26,715 nt of DNA, from contig JAEYRW010000124.1 in assembly GCA_023435435.1 (NCBI GenBank), positions 1 through 26,715 on the forward strand, given 5' to 3'. Both the position numbers and the translations under genes were made by a program. Source of the stretch: Bacillota bacterium. Lineage in GTDB: Bacteria > Bacillota > Clostridia > Christensenellales > Aristaeellaceae. Under the pieces are notes generated by a model. The model ran no database searches. It saw only the letters and a list, made by a program, of their open reading frames with translations, and was not told the origin of the DNA. Positions within the stretch are counted from its first letter, which is position 1. Each line of letters starts with the position of its first letter. Below are positions 13,864-23,609 of this stretch, piece by piece.

Positions 13864-14574
13864 ATGTCCTTTCTTACCTTTCTTATCGCGCATGAGATCT
13901 ATGAGCTTTCCCAGCCCCGCAGGGAAACCGCCGCGGGCTTTGGCGGCGCGCGGGTGGACATCATCAAGGACGGGATGATCTACGGCGTGGTGATGCTCGT
14001 CGTCGCGCTGCTTCTGCATCCCTCGTTCGTGGCCCTTCTCATCGCGCTTCTGCTGTTTTGCGGGCGGGTTCTGATTCTGTCCCTGAGCGGGTACGTTGCC
14101 CGGGGAAGGGGCGCGGCGCTCAAGGGCCTGCTCTTTCACGAGATCGCCCACGCGCTCATTTTGTACTTCATGGCCAGGCTCGCGCCCCAGGCCCGCGGGT
14201 TTGCCCTTTTGGGCGAATGGCTGGGCGTAAGAATTGGCGTGCGCGCGCTGTTCGTCGCCTTTGGGTACCTGACGCTTACCCGGCCCACGGCGCTCTTTGT
14301 CCGGCTTGTGCTCGAGCGCCTGCGCGGCGGGGAGGGGGAGGAGGTCTCTGACGGTGCGGGTCAGATCATCGGGATCTTCGAGCGGCTCATCATCTTCACC
14401 CTTGGGCTCTCGGGTCAGTACGCCGCCATCGGGTTCATGATCGCCGCCAAGTCGGTCGCCCGATTCAAAAAATTTGAGGAAGCGGATTTTGCCGAGGTTT
14501 ACATCGTCGGAACGCTGGCGAGCATCGGCGTGGCGGTGCTCCTTTCGAGCATATTCGGGATTTTGCCGCGATGA
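13864..14574 (+). CDS. DUF3307 family multi-pass membrane protein
   Basis: A 236-residue membrane protein. The N-terminal FLIAHEIYELSQPRRET corresponds to the conserved His-Asp/Glu-x-Gln signature of DUF3307. At least five hydrophobic segments follow (about 40-75, 85-115, 120-140, 170-195, 212-234). Function is unknown; it is habitually encoded beside SatD. A zinc-protease-like HEIAH sequence occurs at residues 92-96 within a hydrophobic helix, which may be coincidental. The ATG lies 5 nt after the satD stop with GGAGGTGA upstream, and the end overlaps the GNAT start by ATGA. Confidence 0.78.
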   Translation: MSFLTFLIAHEIYELSQPRRETAAGFGGARVDIIKDGMIYGVVMLVVALLLHPSFVALLIALLLFCGRVLILSLSGYVARGRGAALKGLLFHEIAHALILYFMARLAPQARGFALLGEWLGVRIGVRALFVAFGYLTLTRPTALFVRLVLERLRGGEGEEVSDGAGQIIGIFERLIIFTLGLSGQYAAIGFMIAAKSVARFKKFEEADFAEVYIVGTLASIGVAVLLSSIFGILPR

Positions 14575-15041
14575 TTTGTGAAATGACGGCGGCATACGCC
14601 GAACGGATCGCCGAGTGGACCTATCCCGGCGAATATGCGTTTTACAGCTTCTCCAAGGGCGCGGAAACGCTGCGGGAATTGCTGAACGGCTCGTACTTCG
14701 CGCGCTTGGATGAAGCGGGCGAGTTGACCGGCTACTTCTGTTACGGCGGGTCCGCGCGCATCCCAACGGAAGGGGACGCCTACGCCGCCGACCTTCTCGA
14801 CGTGGGATTGGGCATGCGGCCCGACCTGTGCGGAAAAGGCGGCGGCGCGGCGTTTGTCGGGGAAGGGCTGGCCTTCGCGCGGACGCGTTTTGGCGCTGCC
14901 GGTTTCCGGCTCACGGTGGCGGCATTCAACGTGCGGGCCATCCGGGCGTATGAAAAGGCCGGGTTTGCAATGAAAGAAGAGATCGCGCACAGACGATCTG
15001 GAATGGCGTTTTGCGTGATGACGAGGAGGAACGAGCATTGA
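14571..15041 (+). CDS. GNAT family N-acetyltransferase
   Basis: A 156-residue GCN5-related acetyltransferase that transfers acetyl from acetyl-CoA to an unknown amine. The acetyl-CoA pyrophosphate loop is seen in GLGMRPDLCGKGGGAAFV (about 82-99). The C-terminal motif B is VAAFNVRAIRAYEKAGF (about 123-139). Start and stop both overlap neighbours by 4 bp (ATGA with the DUF3307 gene, TTGA with the DUF402 gene), so all four genes of this unit are probably translated together. RimI-like or small-molecule targets are both possible. Confidence 0.85.
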   Translation: MICEMTAAYAERIAEWTYPGEYAFYSFSKGAETLRELLNGSYFARLDEAGELTGYFCYGGSARIPTEGDAYAADLLDVGLGMRPDLCGKGGGAAFVGEGLAFARTRFGAAGFRLTVAAFNVRAIRAYEKAGFAMKEEIAHRRSGMAFCVMTRRNEH

Positions 15042-15580
15042 AACGGAAGCGATTTGATAGGGATATCTGGCGCAGGATCGTCGAAAAGAGATATCTCCAG
15101 AAGACCGTCCGTTTGGCGGATTTCTGTGGTGTCGCCGCGTTGCTGCACATCGATAGAGTGACTGAGCCGAGCATTTGGAATTTGAATGGGGTACCGACGG
15201 CAATCACAGAGGACGGTATGAAGTGGCTCCAGTTCGCTCCCGACGGTGAGAACTACCTTGTCACCGCCATGATGGATGCGGCGGGAAATATCCGTGCGTG
15301 GTATGTTGATGTCACTGCTGGGATTGGGTTTGCGGAAGATGGGGTCGCGTGGTATGACGATCTGTACGCAGATGTGATCTTTGCGCCGGATGGTCCGGTT
15401 CATGTCGACGATCTGAACGAACTTGATGCGGCGTTGGCGGAGGGTGAGATTACGGAGGAACAGTGCGCGCTGGCATATCAGACGGTGGAGCGCATAAAGG
15501 GAACCCTTTGCGCGGATCGGTCCGCTCTTGCGGCACTGTGCGCACGGCTCATGGGAGCCTTCCTGAGAGAGGACATATGA
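15038..15580 (+). CDS. DUF402 domain protein (possible nucleotide phosphatase)
   Basis: A 180-residue protein with a DUF402 fold in its C-terminal two thirds: IRAWYVDVTAG, WYDDLYADVIFAPDG, and VDDLNELDAALAEGEITEE, which carry the conserved Asp/Glu metal-binding residues of the family. Characterised DUF402 proteins include nucleoside tri/diphosphate phosphatases and an RNA-binding FomD-like enzyme. The activity here is unproven. The start is TTG at 15038 because AGGAGGA lies 7 nt upstream and the codon overlaps the GNAT stop; the ATG-like start at 15011 has no such support. It is the last gene of the satD operon. Confidence 0.75.
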   Translation: MKRKRFDRDIWRRIVEKRYLQKTVRLADFCGVAALLHIDRVTEPSIWNLNGVPTAITEDGMKWLQFAPDGENYLVTAMMDAAGNIRAWYVDVTAGIGFAEDGVAWYDDLYADVIFAPDGPVHVDDLNELDAALAEGEITEEQCALAYQTVERIKGTLCADRSALAALCARLMGAFLREDI

Positions 15581-15616
15581 TTGCCGGTGAGAAGTTGGCT
15601 CTGTGATGCGGCGCGG

Positions 15617-15645
15617 AAAAGCGGTCGTCCTTTTTAGACGACCGC
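15617..15645 (-). terminator. Intrinsic terminator of the minus-strand unit, shared with the DUF402 operon end
   Basis: A perfect 9-bp stem GCGGTCGTC/GACGACCGC with a 7-nt loop, followed on the minus strand by TTTTCC. On the plus strand there is no U-tract, so it reads best as terminating transcription from the 16.1-kb side, although it may also stop the convergent satD operon. Confidence 0.7.
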
Positions 15646-16092
15646 CTGAATGCCTATTGAATTTTCCGGGGTGATCGGCTTGCCCCGCCCGGATTACGCG
15701 AAGAATCATCCAATCTGGGTCGGGTTCGGTTTCACATGCACCGCGTGCCGCACCTTTTGTCCCCTGTTCCACCAGCGGAGTTCGCGGCGCGTCGATCAGT
15801 CATTCAACCGTCTGATGCTAAGCCTATCTATCATGAAGGGCGAAGCAAACCGATCGGGTTTCCGTGACTGTTATGTCCAATGGTATCGCCCCCTTTCAAT
15901 TTGATTACTTTCTCCGGAACCGCTGGGTTCATGCCCTGACCTTGCGCTCCTTGACGTGCCCTCGATCGGCTTCCTTTTCGGCTTGCCGTCTGCCGGTTGT
16001 CTCGGATACCGCTTGGGTTCAGCTCGCTTTCTTTGTCGTATTCCCCGCGCCATTCCGGGTTCAGTCTCTAGACATTTCCTTTGTCTGGTTAA

Positions 16093-16121
16093 AGGATACC
16101 ACACCTCCCTCCGTTTGTCAA
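16093..16121 (-). promoter_or_regulatory. Near-consensus sigma-A promoter reading into the gene-free gap
   Basis: On the minus strand a perfect TTGACA (16116-16121), a 17-bp spacer and TATCCT (16093-16098). It lies 19 bp past the stop codon of the sigma-factor gene and points away from it, with no gene-sized frame downstream. Confidence 0.75.
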
Positions 16122-16139
16122 GCATTTTTTTACATGAAT

Positions 16140-17726
16140 TTATTGTAAACTTATCTCATTGTTTTCCCAAACAACAGTTGACAGTCTTCGCGCAATGTTC
16201 GTCTCTGGGAGGACGAGCTTTCCGGCCTTGAGAAGCAGATACACGGGCGTCCCGAAGGAGTCGTAGCTGGTCAGGCGGTGTGCCCGCTCGTTGGAATCGA
16301 GGAAGGACGGGATCAGCTTGTCCATTTCGCGCGCATATCCGACGAACGGTGTGAGGATCGCGTCCATGTCGAGGCGCGGGATGGCGCTGTCGAGCGTCTC
16401 ATTGTATGTTCGCCTTTCGGCCTTTGTCATGTAGGGAATCTTCAACTTTGTGTCAATCACGTAACCGTCCCGCGTGAGCGTCGCGATGGCTTCGCGGTCC
16501 TTTTCGTCCGGAATTTTTCCGCGCATGACGTCCGCGACGCGGCGGACGGCGAGTGTTCCGGATGCGCCGAACGCCCGCCACGCGTTGAGGGGCCGAAAGT
16601 CGTACTGCATGGATTCGGTGCCCTCGATTTCGTTGCTCTTGATGTTAAACACACTGCCATTCGACAGATATTCGTCAAATTCGGCGTCCCCGGTTCTGGG
16701 CAAGGGTTCCAGCCGCGCCCAGACCCAGTGGCGCGTGCCGTCCGGACGCATGGGTTTTGCGTGATGCAGGCGCAGCTCGTCGTGGTACCGGTCGTTGATC
16801 TTATGATACGCGCGCATGATGAACTCGGGAAGCACATGCCAGATGAGTTCCTCGGCCGGTAAATCACTTCCGATGAAGCCGACCTTGCGGACTTCCGGTA
16901 AAAGCGCCCATGCCGCTTCGAAAAATATATCCGCCAACGGGCCGGAATTTTCGTAATTGAACCGTGCGCGCGCGAGGATGTATTCCGGCGTATGGATAAA
17001 GAAGTTCGTCTGGTACCGGTCGCCGGCCCTCTTTACGTACTCCATGCCCGCGAGCGCTTCCAGCTTGTTTTCGACGTACACCGCCGGCACGTCCAGTTCC
17101 CGCGCGATCTCCGCCGCGCGCTTGGGCGGGCCGTAGCACGTCCACGCGATGTTCTGTGTCAGAAGATCATCCTTGAGTCCGCACAGCGTCGGGTCGACCG
17201 CGTTGCCCGAATGCCCGACTTCCATCCGAATGGGTGCGCGCATGCCGTTCCTCGTCTCCATCTGAAGCCTCCCTTTCAATTCGTCCCTCGCCTTCAAAAG
17301 GTGCCAGCGGACGGTGGCGGGACTGACGCAAAGCGCCTTCGCGATTTCGGCGTCCGGCTTTCCCTCGAAGTACCGCATGACGAGAACCTCCCGGCGCGTC
17401 TTGCCCAGCCGGGCAATCTCCCTGCGCAGTCGCTCGTACTCGGCGCTTTTTTCGATCCTCTCGGAAACGTCCTTCCCATCCGAGAGAAAATCCAGCGCGG
17501 ACTCGTACCGCGTCGCCTCCCAATGGGGCTTGTTCCGCGCAAGATAGCGCGCCCACACGTGGCGGCAGACGCCGTAGAGATAGGCCGTCCGGTTCTCCGC
17601 ACGCCCGATGCCCGAGGAAAGGAGCGCGAGCAGAATCTCCTGGGAAAGGTCCTCCGCTTCCCGCGCGTCGTTCGTCTTTGCGTAGGCGAACGCGTAGATG
17701 CGCCTTGCGTCGTCCATCTTCATCAC
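16140..17726 (-). CDS. ECF-type sigma factor with long winged-helix C-terminal extension
   Basis: A 528-residue protein. Sigma region 2 is at about 8-75 (AREAEDLSQEILLALL, AYLYGVCRHVWARYL). Region 4 is at about 98-155 (TRREVLVMRYFEGKPDAEIA and SPATVRWHLLKARDEL, its helix-turn-helix). Ordinary ECF factors end near here. This one continues for some 370 residues with a winged-helix-like segment at about 198-243 (PKRAAEIARELDVPAVYVE, then YVKRAGDRYQTNFF) and a large mixed domain of unknown role. No anti-sigma factor lies nearby, so the extension may be an in-cis sensor or inhibitor. The start is GTG 17726 (GAGG 7 nt upstream) or ATG 17723. It is divergent from the Hsp70 gene. Confidence 0.85.
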   Translation of the reverse strand: MMKMDDARRIYAFAYAKTNDAREAEDLSQEILLALLSSGIGRAENRTAYLYGVCRHVWARYLARNKPHWEATRYESALDFLSDGKDVSERIEKSAEYERLRREIARLGKTRREVLVMRYFEGKPDAEIAKALCVSPATVRWHLLKARDELKGRLQMETRNGMRAPIRMEVGHSGNAVDPTLCGLKDDLLTQNIAWTCYGPPKRAAEIARELDVPAVYVENKLEALAGMEYVKRAGDRYQTNFFIHTPEYILARARFNYENSGPLADIFFEAAWALLPEVRKVGFIGSDLPAEELIWHVLPEFIMRAYHKINDRYHDELRLHHAKPMRPDGTRHWVWARLEPLPRTGDAEFDEYLSNGSVFNIKSNEIEGTESMQYDFRPLNAWRAFGASGTLAVRRVADVMRGKIPDEKDREAIATLTRDGYVIDTKLKIPYMTKAERRTYNETLDSAIPRLDMDAILTPFVGYAREMDKLIPSFLDSNERAHRLTSYDSFGTPVYLLLKAGKLVLPETNIARRLSTVVWENNEISLQ

Positions 17727-17771
17727 CGTCCCGCCTCATAAGTGCGCGCATACGTCCCGTTTGTTTGCCCC

Positions 17772-17780
17772 ATCATACCA
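17772..17780 (-). promoter_or_regulatory. Candidate extended -10 promoter of the sigma-factor gene
   Basis: On the minus strand TGGTATGAT: TATGAT preceded by TGG, about 46 bp before the start codon. A weak TTCACA lies 19 bp upstream. Confidence 0.35.
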
Positions 17781-17795
17781 TATGCGGTAAACAAA

Positions 17796-17824
17796 TTGTG
17801 AACTCGGCCGATTTTTCATATTCA
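17796..17824 (+). promoter_or_regulatory. Candidate promoter of the Hsp70 cassette
   Basis: TTGTGA (17796-17801), a 17-bp spacer and TATTCA (17819-17824). The match is weak. No CIRCE inverted repeat, which would indicate HrcA control, is visible in the 150-bp gap. Confidence 0.3.
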
Positions 17825-17873
17825 GTTTATAAACATGCGCTAATGTGGAACCATGCAAGGGGAGGTAATCAAA

Positions 17874-19610
<1,737 letters not shown>

Positions 19611-19646
19611 CATGGGAATGATATCCTATAGAAATCGGAGGCGCGC

Positions 19647-20486
19647 ATGTTCGGCTATGTGACGGTGAACCGCGACGCGCTCTCGCCCGCGGACGAGGCG
19701 CGCTTCCGCGCGTACTATTGCGGACTGTGCAAGGCGCTTCGGAAGCGCCACGGGCTCACCGGCGCGCTCACGCTTTCCAACGACATGACGTTTCTGTCGG
19801 TGGTCCTCAACTCCCTCTACGAGCAGGAGGAGACGTCCGGCCGCGAGATATGCCTCAACCATCCGTTCAAAAAGCACGATTACGTGCTGACCGAGGCCAC
19901 GGCGTACGCGGCGGACATGAACGTGATGCTCGCCTACCAGCTCCTCATGGACAACTGGCGGGACGAAAAGAAGGTGTTCTCGCTGGGCGAGGCGCAGCTC
20001 GTCCGGATCGGGTACGAGCACGTGAAAAAGCGCTATCCCGAAAAGGACCGGTTCATGCGCGAAAAGATCGCGGCGCTCTCCGCCATCGAGAGCCGGGAAC
20101 CGGACGGAGACATCGACGCGCCCACAAATATTGTGGGGGAGCTCATCGGCGATATCTTCCGGTACCGGGACGACGAGTGGGCGCAAAGCCTCTCGGTTCT
20201 GGGCGCGGCGCTGGGCCGGTTCATCTATGTCATGGACGCCTACGACGACCTTCCCAAGGATGTGAAAAGCGGCAGCTACAATCCGCTCAAGCCCTATCGG
20301 GACATGCCGGATTTCGAGGATCGGTGCCAGGACATCCTCACCATGCACATCGCGGAGTGTACGGAAGTGTTTGAGATGCTGCCCATGCTGCGCGACGCGG
20401 GGCTCATCCGCAACATCCTTTACTCGGGCGTCTGGACGAAGTACGCGTATCTTCAAGGCAGGAAGGAAAAGGAAAAGAAGCAATGA
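19647..20486 (+). CDS. DUF5685 family protein
   Basis: A 279-residue protein of unknown function recognised as DUF5685, a family found beside Hsp70 and J-protein genes in Clostridia. The N terminus MFGYVTVNRDAL and the RAYYCGLCKALRKRHG segment (about 25-40) are typical; the paired cysteines suggest metal or thiol chemistry. The rest is helical, with an acidic MDAYDDLPKD motif (about 198-207) that recalls, without proving, prenyl-synthase-like Asp-rich motifs. GGAGG lies just before the ATG, and its end overlaps the J-protein start by ATGA. It is presumably a dedicated partner or client of the adjacent chaperone. Confidence 0.78.
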   Translation: MFGYVTVNRDALSPADEARFRAYYCGLCKALRKRHGLTGALTLSNDMTFLSVVLNSLYEQEETSGREICLNHPFKKHDYVLTEATAYAADMNVMLAYQLLMDNWRDEKKVFSLGEAQLVRIGYEHVKKRYPEKDRFMREKIAALSAIESREPDGDIDAPTNIVGELIGDIFRYRDDEWAQSLSVLGAALGRFIYVMDAYDDLPKDVKSGSYNPLKPYRDMPDFEDRCQDILTMHIAECTEVFEMLPMLRDAGLIRNILYSGVWTKYAYLQGRKEKEKKQ

Positions 20487-21196
20487 ACAGCGACCCGTTC
20501 AGCGTATTGGGGGTTTCGCAGTCCGCGTCCGAGGATGAGATCAAGTCGGCGTACCGCAAGCTCGCCAAGAAGCATCATCCCGACGTGAACCAGGGCTCCG
20601 CCAGCTCCGAAGCGAAGATGAAGGAGATCAACGAGGCGTACGCCGAGGCGATGAAGATCAAGAGATCCGGCGGAACCTATACGGGTCAGAATTCATCCCA
20701 GTCCGACTACGGCGGCTACCAGCGCCAGGGGCAGAGCGGCGGCGGTGGCTTCGGCGGCTTCGAGGATTTTGGCTTCGGCGGCTTTGGCGGCTTCGGTGGG
20801 TACCAGAACGCATACCGCGAGTCCTCGCCGGAATTGCGCGCGGCGCGCAACTACATTAATACCGGTCACTACCGGGAAGCGCTGAACGTCCTCGAGCGGA
20901 TGACCGAGCGCAGCGCCGAGTGGTTCTATTTGAACGCGCGGGCGAACATTGGCCTGGGGAACCGCAACGCCGCCATGACATACGCCAAACAGGCGGCCGC
21001 CATGGAGCCCGACAACTTCGAGTACCAATCGCTCATCTCGCGCATGGACGGACGCTCCACCAATTACCGCCAGCGGGGACAGGGCTTCGGCGGCATCCCC
21101 CTCAACTACTGCTCCAACCCCTGCGTCTGGATTTGCTTCTGCAATCTCCTGTGCAACTGCTGCCGGGGCGTCGGGTACGGCGGATACTATTGTTAA
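20483..21196 (+). CDS. J-domain co-chaperone with TPR-like region and Cys-rich tail
   Basis: A 237-residue class C J protein. The J domain (1-60) has the HPD triad at residues 32-34, which should stimulate the ATPase of the neighbouring Hsp70. A Gly/Phe-rich linker (about 75-107) is followed by a helical, TPR-like segment (about 114-187: NYINTGHYREALNVL, ANIGLGNRNAAMTYAKQAAAMEPDN). The last 28 residues hold eight cysteines (210, 214, 218, 220, 224, 226, 227, 237) among hydrophobic residues. This tail could anchor to membrane, carry acyl groups or bind metal. It lacks the zinc-finger and substrate domains of DnaJ. It overlaps the DUF5685 gene by 4 bp. Confidence 0.9.
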   Translation: MNSDPFSVLGVSQSASEDEIKSAYRKLAKKHHPDVNQGSASSEAKMKEINEAYAEAMKIKRSGGTYTGQNSSQSDYGGYQRQGQSGGGGFGGFEDFGFGGFGGFGGYQNAYRESSPELRAARNYINTGHYREALNVLERMTERSAEWFYLNARANIGLGNRNAAMTYAKQAAAMEPDNFEYQSLISRMDGRSTNYRQRGQGFGGIPLNYCSNPCVWICFCNLLCNCCRGVGYGGYYC

Positions 21197-21199
21197 TCT

Positions 21200-21330
21200 C
21201 GATGTCCCGGGGTCTGTGCCCCCGGGACATCGGCGCAATCATTCCCCGGTGTGGGATTCCTAAGGGCTGACAGCCCTTTGGCGGGAGGCCCGGGGGGCGG
21301 CGCTTTCCGGCGTTCCTCCCTCCGCGTTTA
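21200..21330. repeat. Intergenic hairpin repeat, copy C
   Basis: It follows the J-protein stop by 3 bp. Stem 1 (21200-21232) is 13 bp, CGATGTCCCGGGG and complement. Stem 2 (21259-21281) is CCTAAGGGCT/AGCCCTTTGG with one T-T mismatch. A GGGAGG...CCTCCC pairing (21283-21321) encloses the GC-rich third part. It ends with GGCGTTCC as in copy A. It probably terminates or protects the chaperone transcript and precedes the yicI promoter. Confidence 0.75.
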
Positions 21331-21333
21331 TTC

Positions 21334-21362
21334 TTGTCAAATATGGTGCCGTTTGGTATACT
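21334..21362 (+). promoter_or_regulatory. Sigma-A promoter of the yicI-lacZ operon
   Basis: TTGTCA (21334-21339), a 17-bp spacer and TATACT (21357-21362) with a TGG extension, 24 bp before the yicI ATG. The predicted leader is short. No palindromic operator or cre-like site is evident around it. Confidence 0.7.
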
Positions 21363-21386
21363 GATCCGGGCAAGGGGGGGATGGAG

Positions 21387-23606
21387 ATGAAGTTTAAGCT
21401 CGGGCACTGGATGGTGAAGCCAAACATCGAACCGCTCTATGCGGTGGAGGTCTGCCGCGCGGAGGCGGAGAACGGGGAATTGCGGCTCCTGCTCGCCTCG
21501 CGCCACATCGCGGGCCGGGGGGACACCCAGTCGCCGCTTCTGTTCGCGCGGCTGTTTTCGCCCGCCGAGGGCATCATCGGGGTGGAAATCGCCCACCATA
21601 GGGGCACGCCGGACAAAGGCCCGCACTTCGCGCTCAACCGCGCGGACGGCGGGGCAAAGATCGCCATCGAGGACGCCGTTGCCACGGTGGACGCGGGCAC
21701 GCTCCGGGCGCAGGTTTCCCGCGCCGCCAACGGCTGGGGCGTCTCGTTTGTCGGGGCGCAGGGACCGCTCACCCGGGACGGGTTTCGCATGACCGGCCAC
21801 ATGACCGACCGGGACACCGGCAAGAAATACATGGCCGAGCAGCTCGAGCTCTCCGTGGGCGAGTGCGTATACGGATTGGGCGAGCGGTTCACGGCGTTTG
21901 TCAAAAACGGACAGGTCGTGGACATGTGGAACGGCGACGGCGGAAGCTGCTCGGAGCTCTCCTATAAGAACGTACCCTTCTACATGACAAACCGGGGCTA
22001 CGGCGTGTTCGTGGACAGCGCGTCGGACGTGTCGTTTGAGGTGGCGTCAGAGCAGGTGGAGCGCGTGGGCTTCTCCGTGGAGGGTGAGTCCATCACCTAT
22101 TACGTCATCGCCGGCCCCACGCCCAAGGACGTTTTGCGGCGCTATACGGCCCTCGCGGGCCGCCCGGCGCTGCCGCCCGCTTGGTCGTTCGGGCTGTGGC
22201 TTTCGACCTCGTTCACCACGAACTACGATGAAAAGACCGCGTCCTCCTTCATCGACGGCATGTTCGAAAGGGGCATTCCCCTGAACGTGTTCCACTTCGA
22301 CTGCTTCTGGATGCGCGGGTTCAACTGGTGTGATTTTACCTGGGACCGGGAGATGTTCCCCGATCCGGCGGGTATGCTCCGGCGCTACCACGAAAAGGGC
22401 CTCAAAATTTGCGTGTGGATCAATCCCTACATCGCCCAGGCCTCGCCCCTCTTCGACGAGGGCATGGAAAACGGTTTCCTTCTCCAAAGGGAAGACGGGA
22501 GCGTTTGGCAGTCCGACCTCTGGCAGGCGGGGATGGGCGTCGTGGACTTCACAAACCCCGCCGCGCGCGCATGGTACCGGGAATGTCTGCGGAAATTGCT
22601 CAAAATGGGCGTCGACTGCTTCAAGACCGACTTTGGCGAGCGCATTCCTGTCCAGGGCGTCAAATACTTCGACGGTTCCGACCCGGTGAAGATGCACAAC
22701 TACTACACCCAGCTCTACAATGAAGCGGTGTTCTCGCTGCTCGTCGAGGAGCGGGGGGAAGGGGACGCGGTTGTGTTCGCGCGCAGCGCCACGGCGGGCG
22801 GACAGGCGTTCCCGGTGCACTGGGGCGGAGACAACTTCGCCAGTTACGTCTCCATGGCGGAGACGCTGCGCGCGGGGCTCTCGCTGGCCAGCTGCGGCTT
22901 CGGTTTCTGGAGTCACGACATTTCGGGCTTTGAGTCCACTGCGCCAGCCGACGTGTACAAAAGGTGGTGCCAGTTCGGTCTCCTTTCCTCCCATTCGCGG
23001 CTGCACGGTTCCCAAAGTTACCGGGTGCCGTGGCTGTTCGGCGAGGAATCGGTGGAGGTGCTCAAAAAGTTCGTCCGGCTCAAGATGCGGCTCATGCCCT
23101 ACCTCTACGGCCTGGCGGTAACGGCCCACGCGGAGGGCATCCCCATGCTCCGGCCCATGTACATGGAGTTCCCGGACGATCCGGCGTGCGACAGCCTCGA
23201 CCTTCAGTACATGCTGGGGCCGTCGCTCCTGGTCGCGCCGGTGTTCCGGGCGGACGGACGGGCGGACTACTACCTGCCGGCGGGGAAGTGGACGCACCTT
23301 CTGGACGGCCGGATGGTGGCGGGCGGCAGGTGGATGCGCGAAACATACGACTTTCTGTCGCTGCCTCTGTGGGTGCGTGAAAATTCGCTCCTTCCCATGG
23401 GTGCCCGGGACGACACCGCCGATTACGATTACGCGGAAGGCGTCGAGATTCGGGCATACAACGTGACAACGCCCGTCTCGGCGGTGGTCCCCGACAGATT
23501 CGGAAACCCCGCGCTCACGGTGCGCGCGGATTTTAGAAACGGAAAACTGAACATCGAGGCGGAAGGGCCGCACAAATACAGAACGACGGACATCAGGGAG
23601 GGTTAA
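21387..23606 (+). CDS. yicI: GH31 alpha-xylosidase (YicI-like)
   Basis: A 739-residue cytosolic glycoside hydrolase family 31 enzyme closely matching Escherichia coli YicI, which releases alpha-xylose from isoprimeverose-type oligosaccharides. The catalytic nucleophile is Asp415 in FKTDFGERIP, and the acid/base is Asp482 in HWGGDNFASY. SHDISGFE, YKRWCQFGLLSSHSRLHG and MLRPMYMEFPDDPACD are also conserved in the family. ATG at 21387 aligns with the YicI start, and AAGGGGGGG lies 6 nt upstream, whereas ATG 21381 abuts that run. No signal peptide is seen, so substrates must be imported. It is 3 nt before lacZ, one operon. Confidence 0.95.
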   Translation: MKFKLGHWMVKPNIEPLYAVEVCRAEAENGELRLLLASRHIAGRGDTQSPLLFARLFSPAEGIIGVEIAHHRGTPDKGPHFALNRADGGAKIAIEDAVATVDAGTLRAQVSRAANGWGVSFVGAQGPLTRDGFRMTGHMTDRDTGKKYMAEQLELSVGECVYGLGERFTAFVKNGQVVDMWNGDGGSCSELSYKNVPFYMTNRGYGVFVDSASDVSFEVASEQVERVGFSVEGESITYYVIAGPTPKDVLRRYTALAGRPALPPAWSFGLWLSTSFTTNYDEKTASSFIDGMFERGIPLNVFHFDCFWMRGFNWCDFTWDREMFPDPAGMLRRYHEKGLKICVWINPYIAQASPLFDEGMENGFLLQREDGSVWQSDLWQAGMGVVDFTNPAARAWYRECLRKLLKMGVDCFKTDFGERIPVQGVKYFDGSDPVKMHNYYTQLYNEAVFSLLVEERGEGDAVVFARSATAGGQAFPVHWGGDNFASYVSMAETLRAGLSLASCGFGFWSHDISGFESTAPADVYKRWCQFGLLSSHSRLHGSQSYRVPWLFGEESVEVLKKFVRLKMRLMPYLYGLAVTAHAEGIPMLRPMYMEFPDDPACDSLDLQYMLGPSLLVAPVFRADGRADYYLPAGKWTHLLDGRMVAGGRWMRETYDFLSLPLWVRENSLLPMGARDDTADYDYAEGVEIRAYNVTTPVSAVVPDRFGNPALTVRADFRNGKLNIEAEGPHKYRTTDIREG

Positions 23607-23609
23607 ACC

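Larger units (their letters stand above)
15581..16139 (-). ncRNA. Candidate non-coding RNA of about 470 nt
   Basis: No reading frame in this 560-bp gap has a convincing start, ribosome binding site or family match. The minus strand does have a promoter (16093-16121) and an intrinsic terminator (15617-15645), defining a transcript from about 16086 to 15615. Within it are several local hairpins, for example AGACA/TGTCT at the 5' end, AAACC/GGTTT, and CGGGG/CCCCG. TGAACCC recurs three times, twice followed closely by GCGGT and TCCG. The signatures of RNase P RNA, tmRNA, 6S RNA and SRP RNA were not recognised. A leader with a short peptide (TTG near 15863, after AAAGGGGG) or a decayed mobile element are alternatives. 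Confidence 0.4.

Noticed and set aside
15615..16086. Known housekeeping RNA (RNase P RNA, tmRNA, 6S, SRP RNA) or a group II intron
   Set aside because: The P4 core of RNase P, the tRNA-like ends and tag frame of tmRNA, and a domain V-like hairpin were looked for by eye and not found. A formal model search was not possible.
15650..16231. Several short frames on both strands in the gene-free gap (15650-15904, 15864-16148, 15871-16125)
   Set aside because: Starts lack ribosome binding sites, frames overlap each other, and none resembles a known family. The promoter-terminator pair suggests RNA instead.
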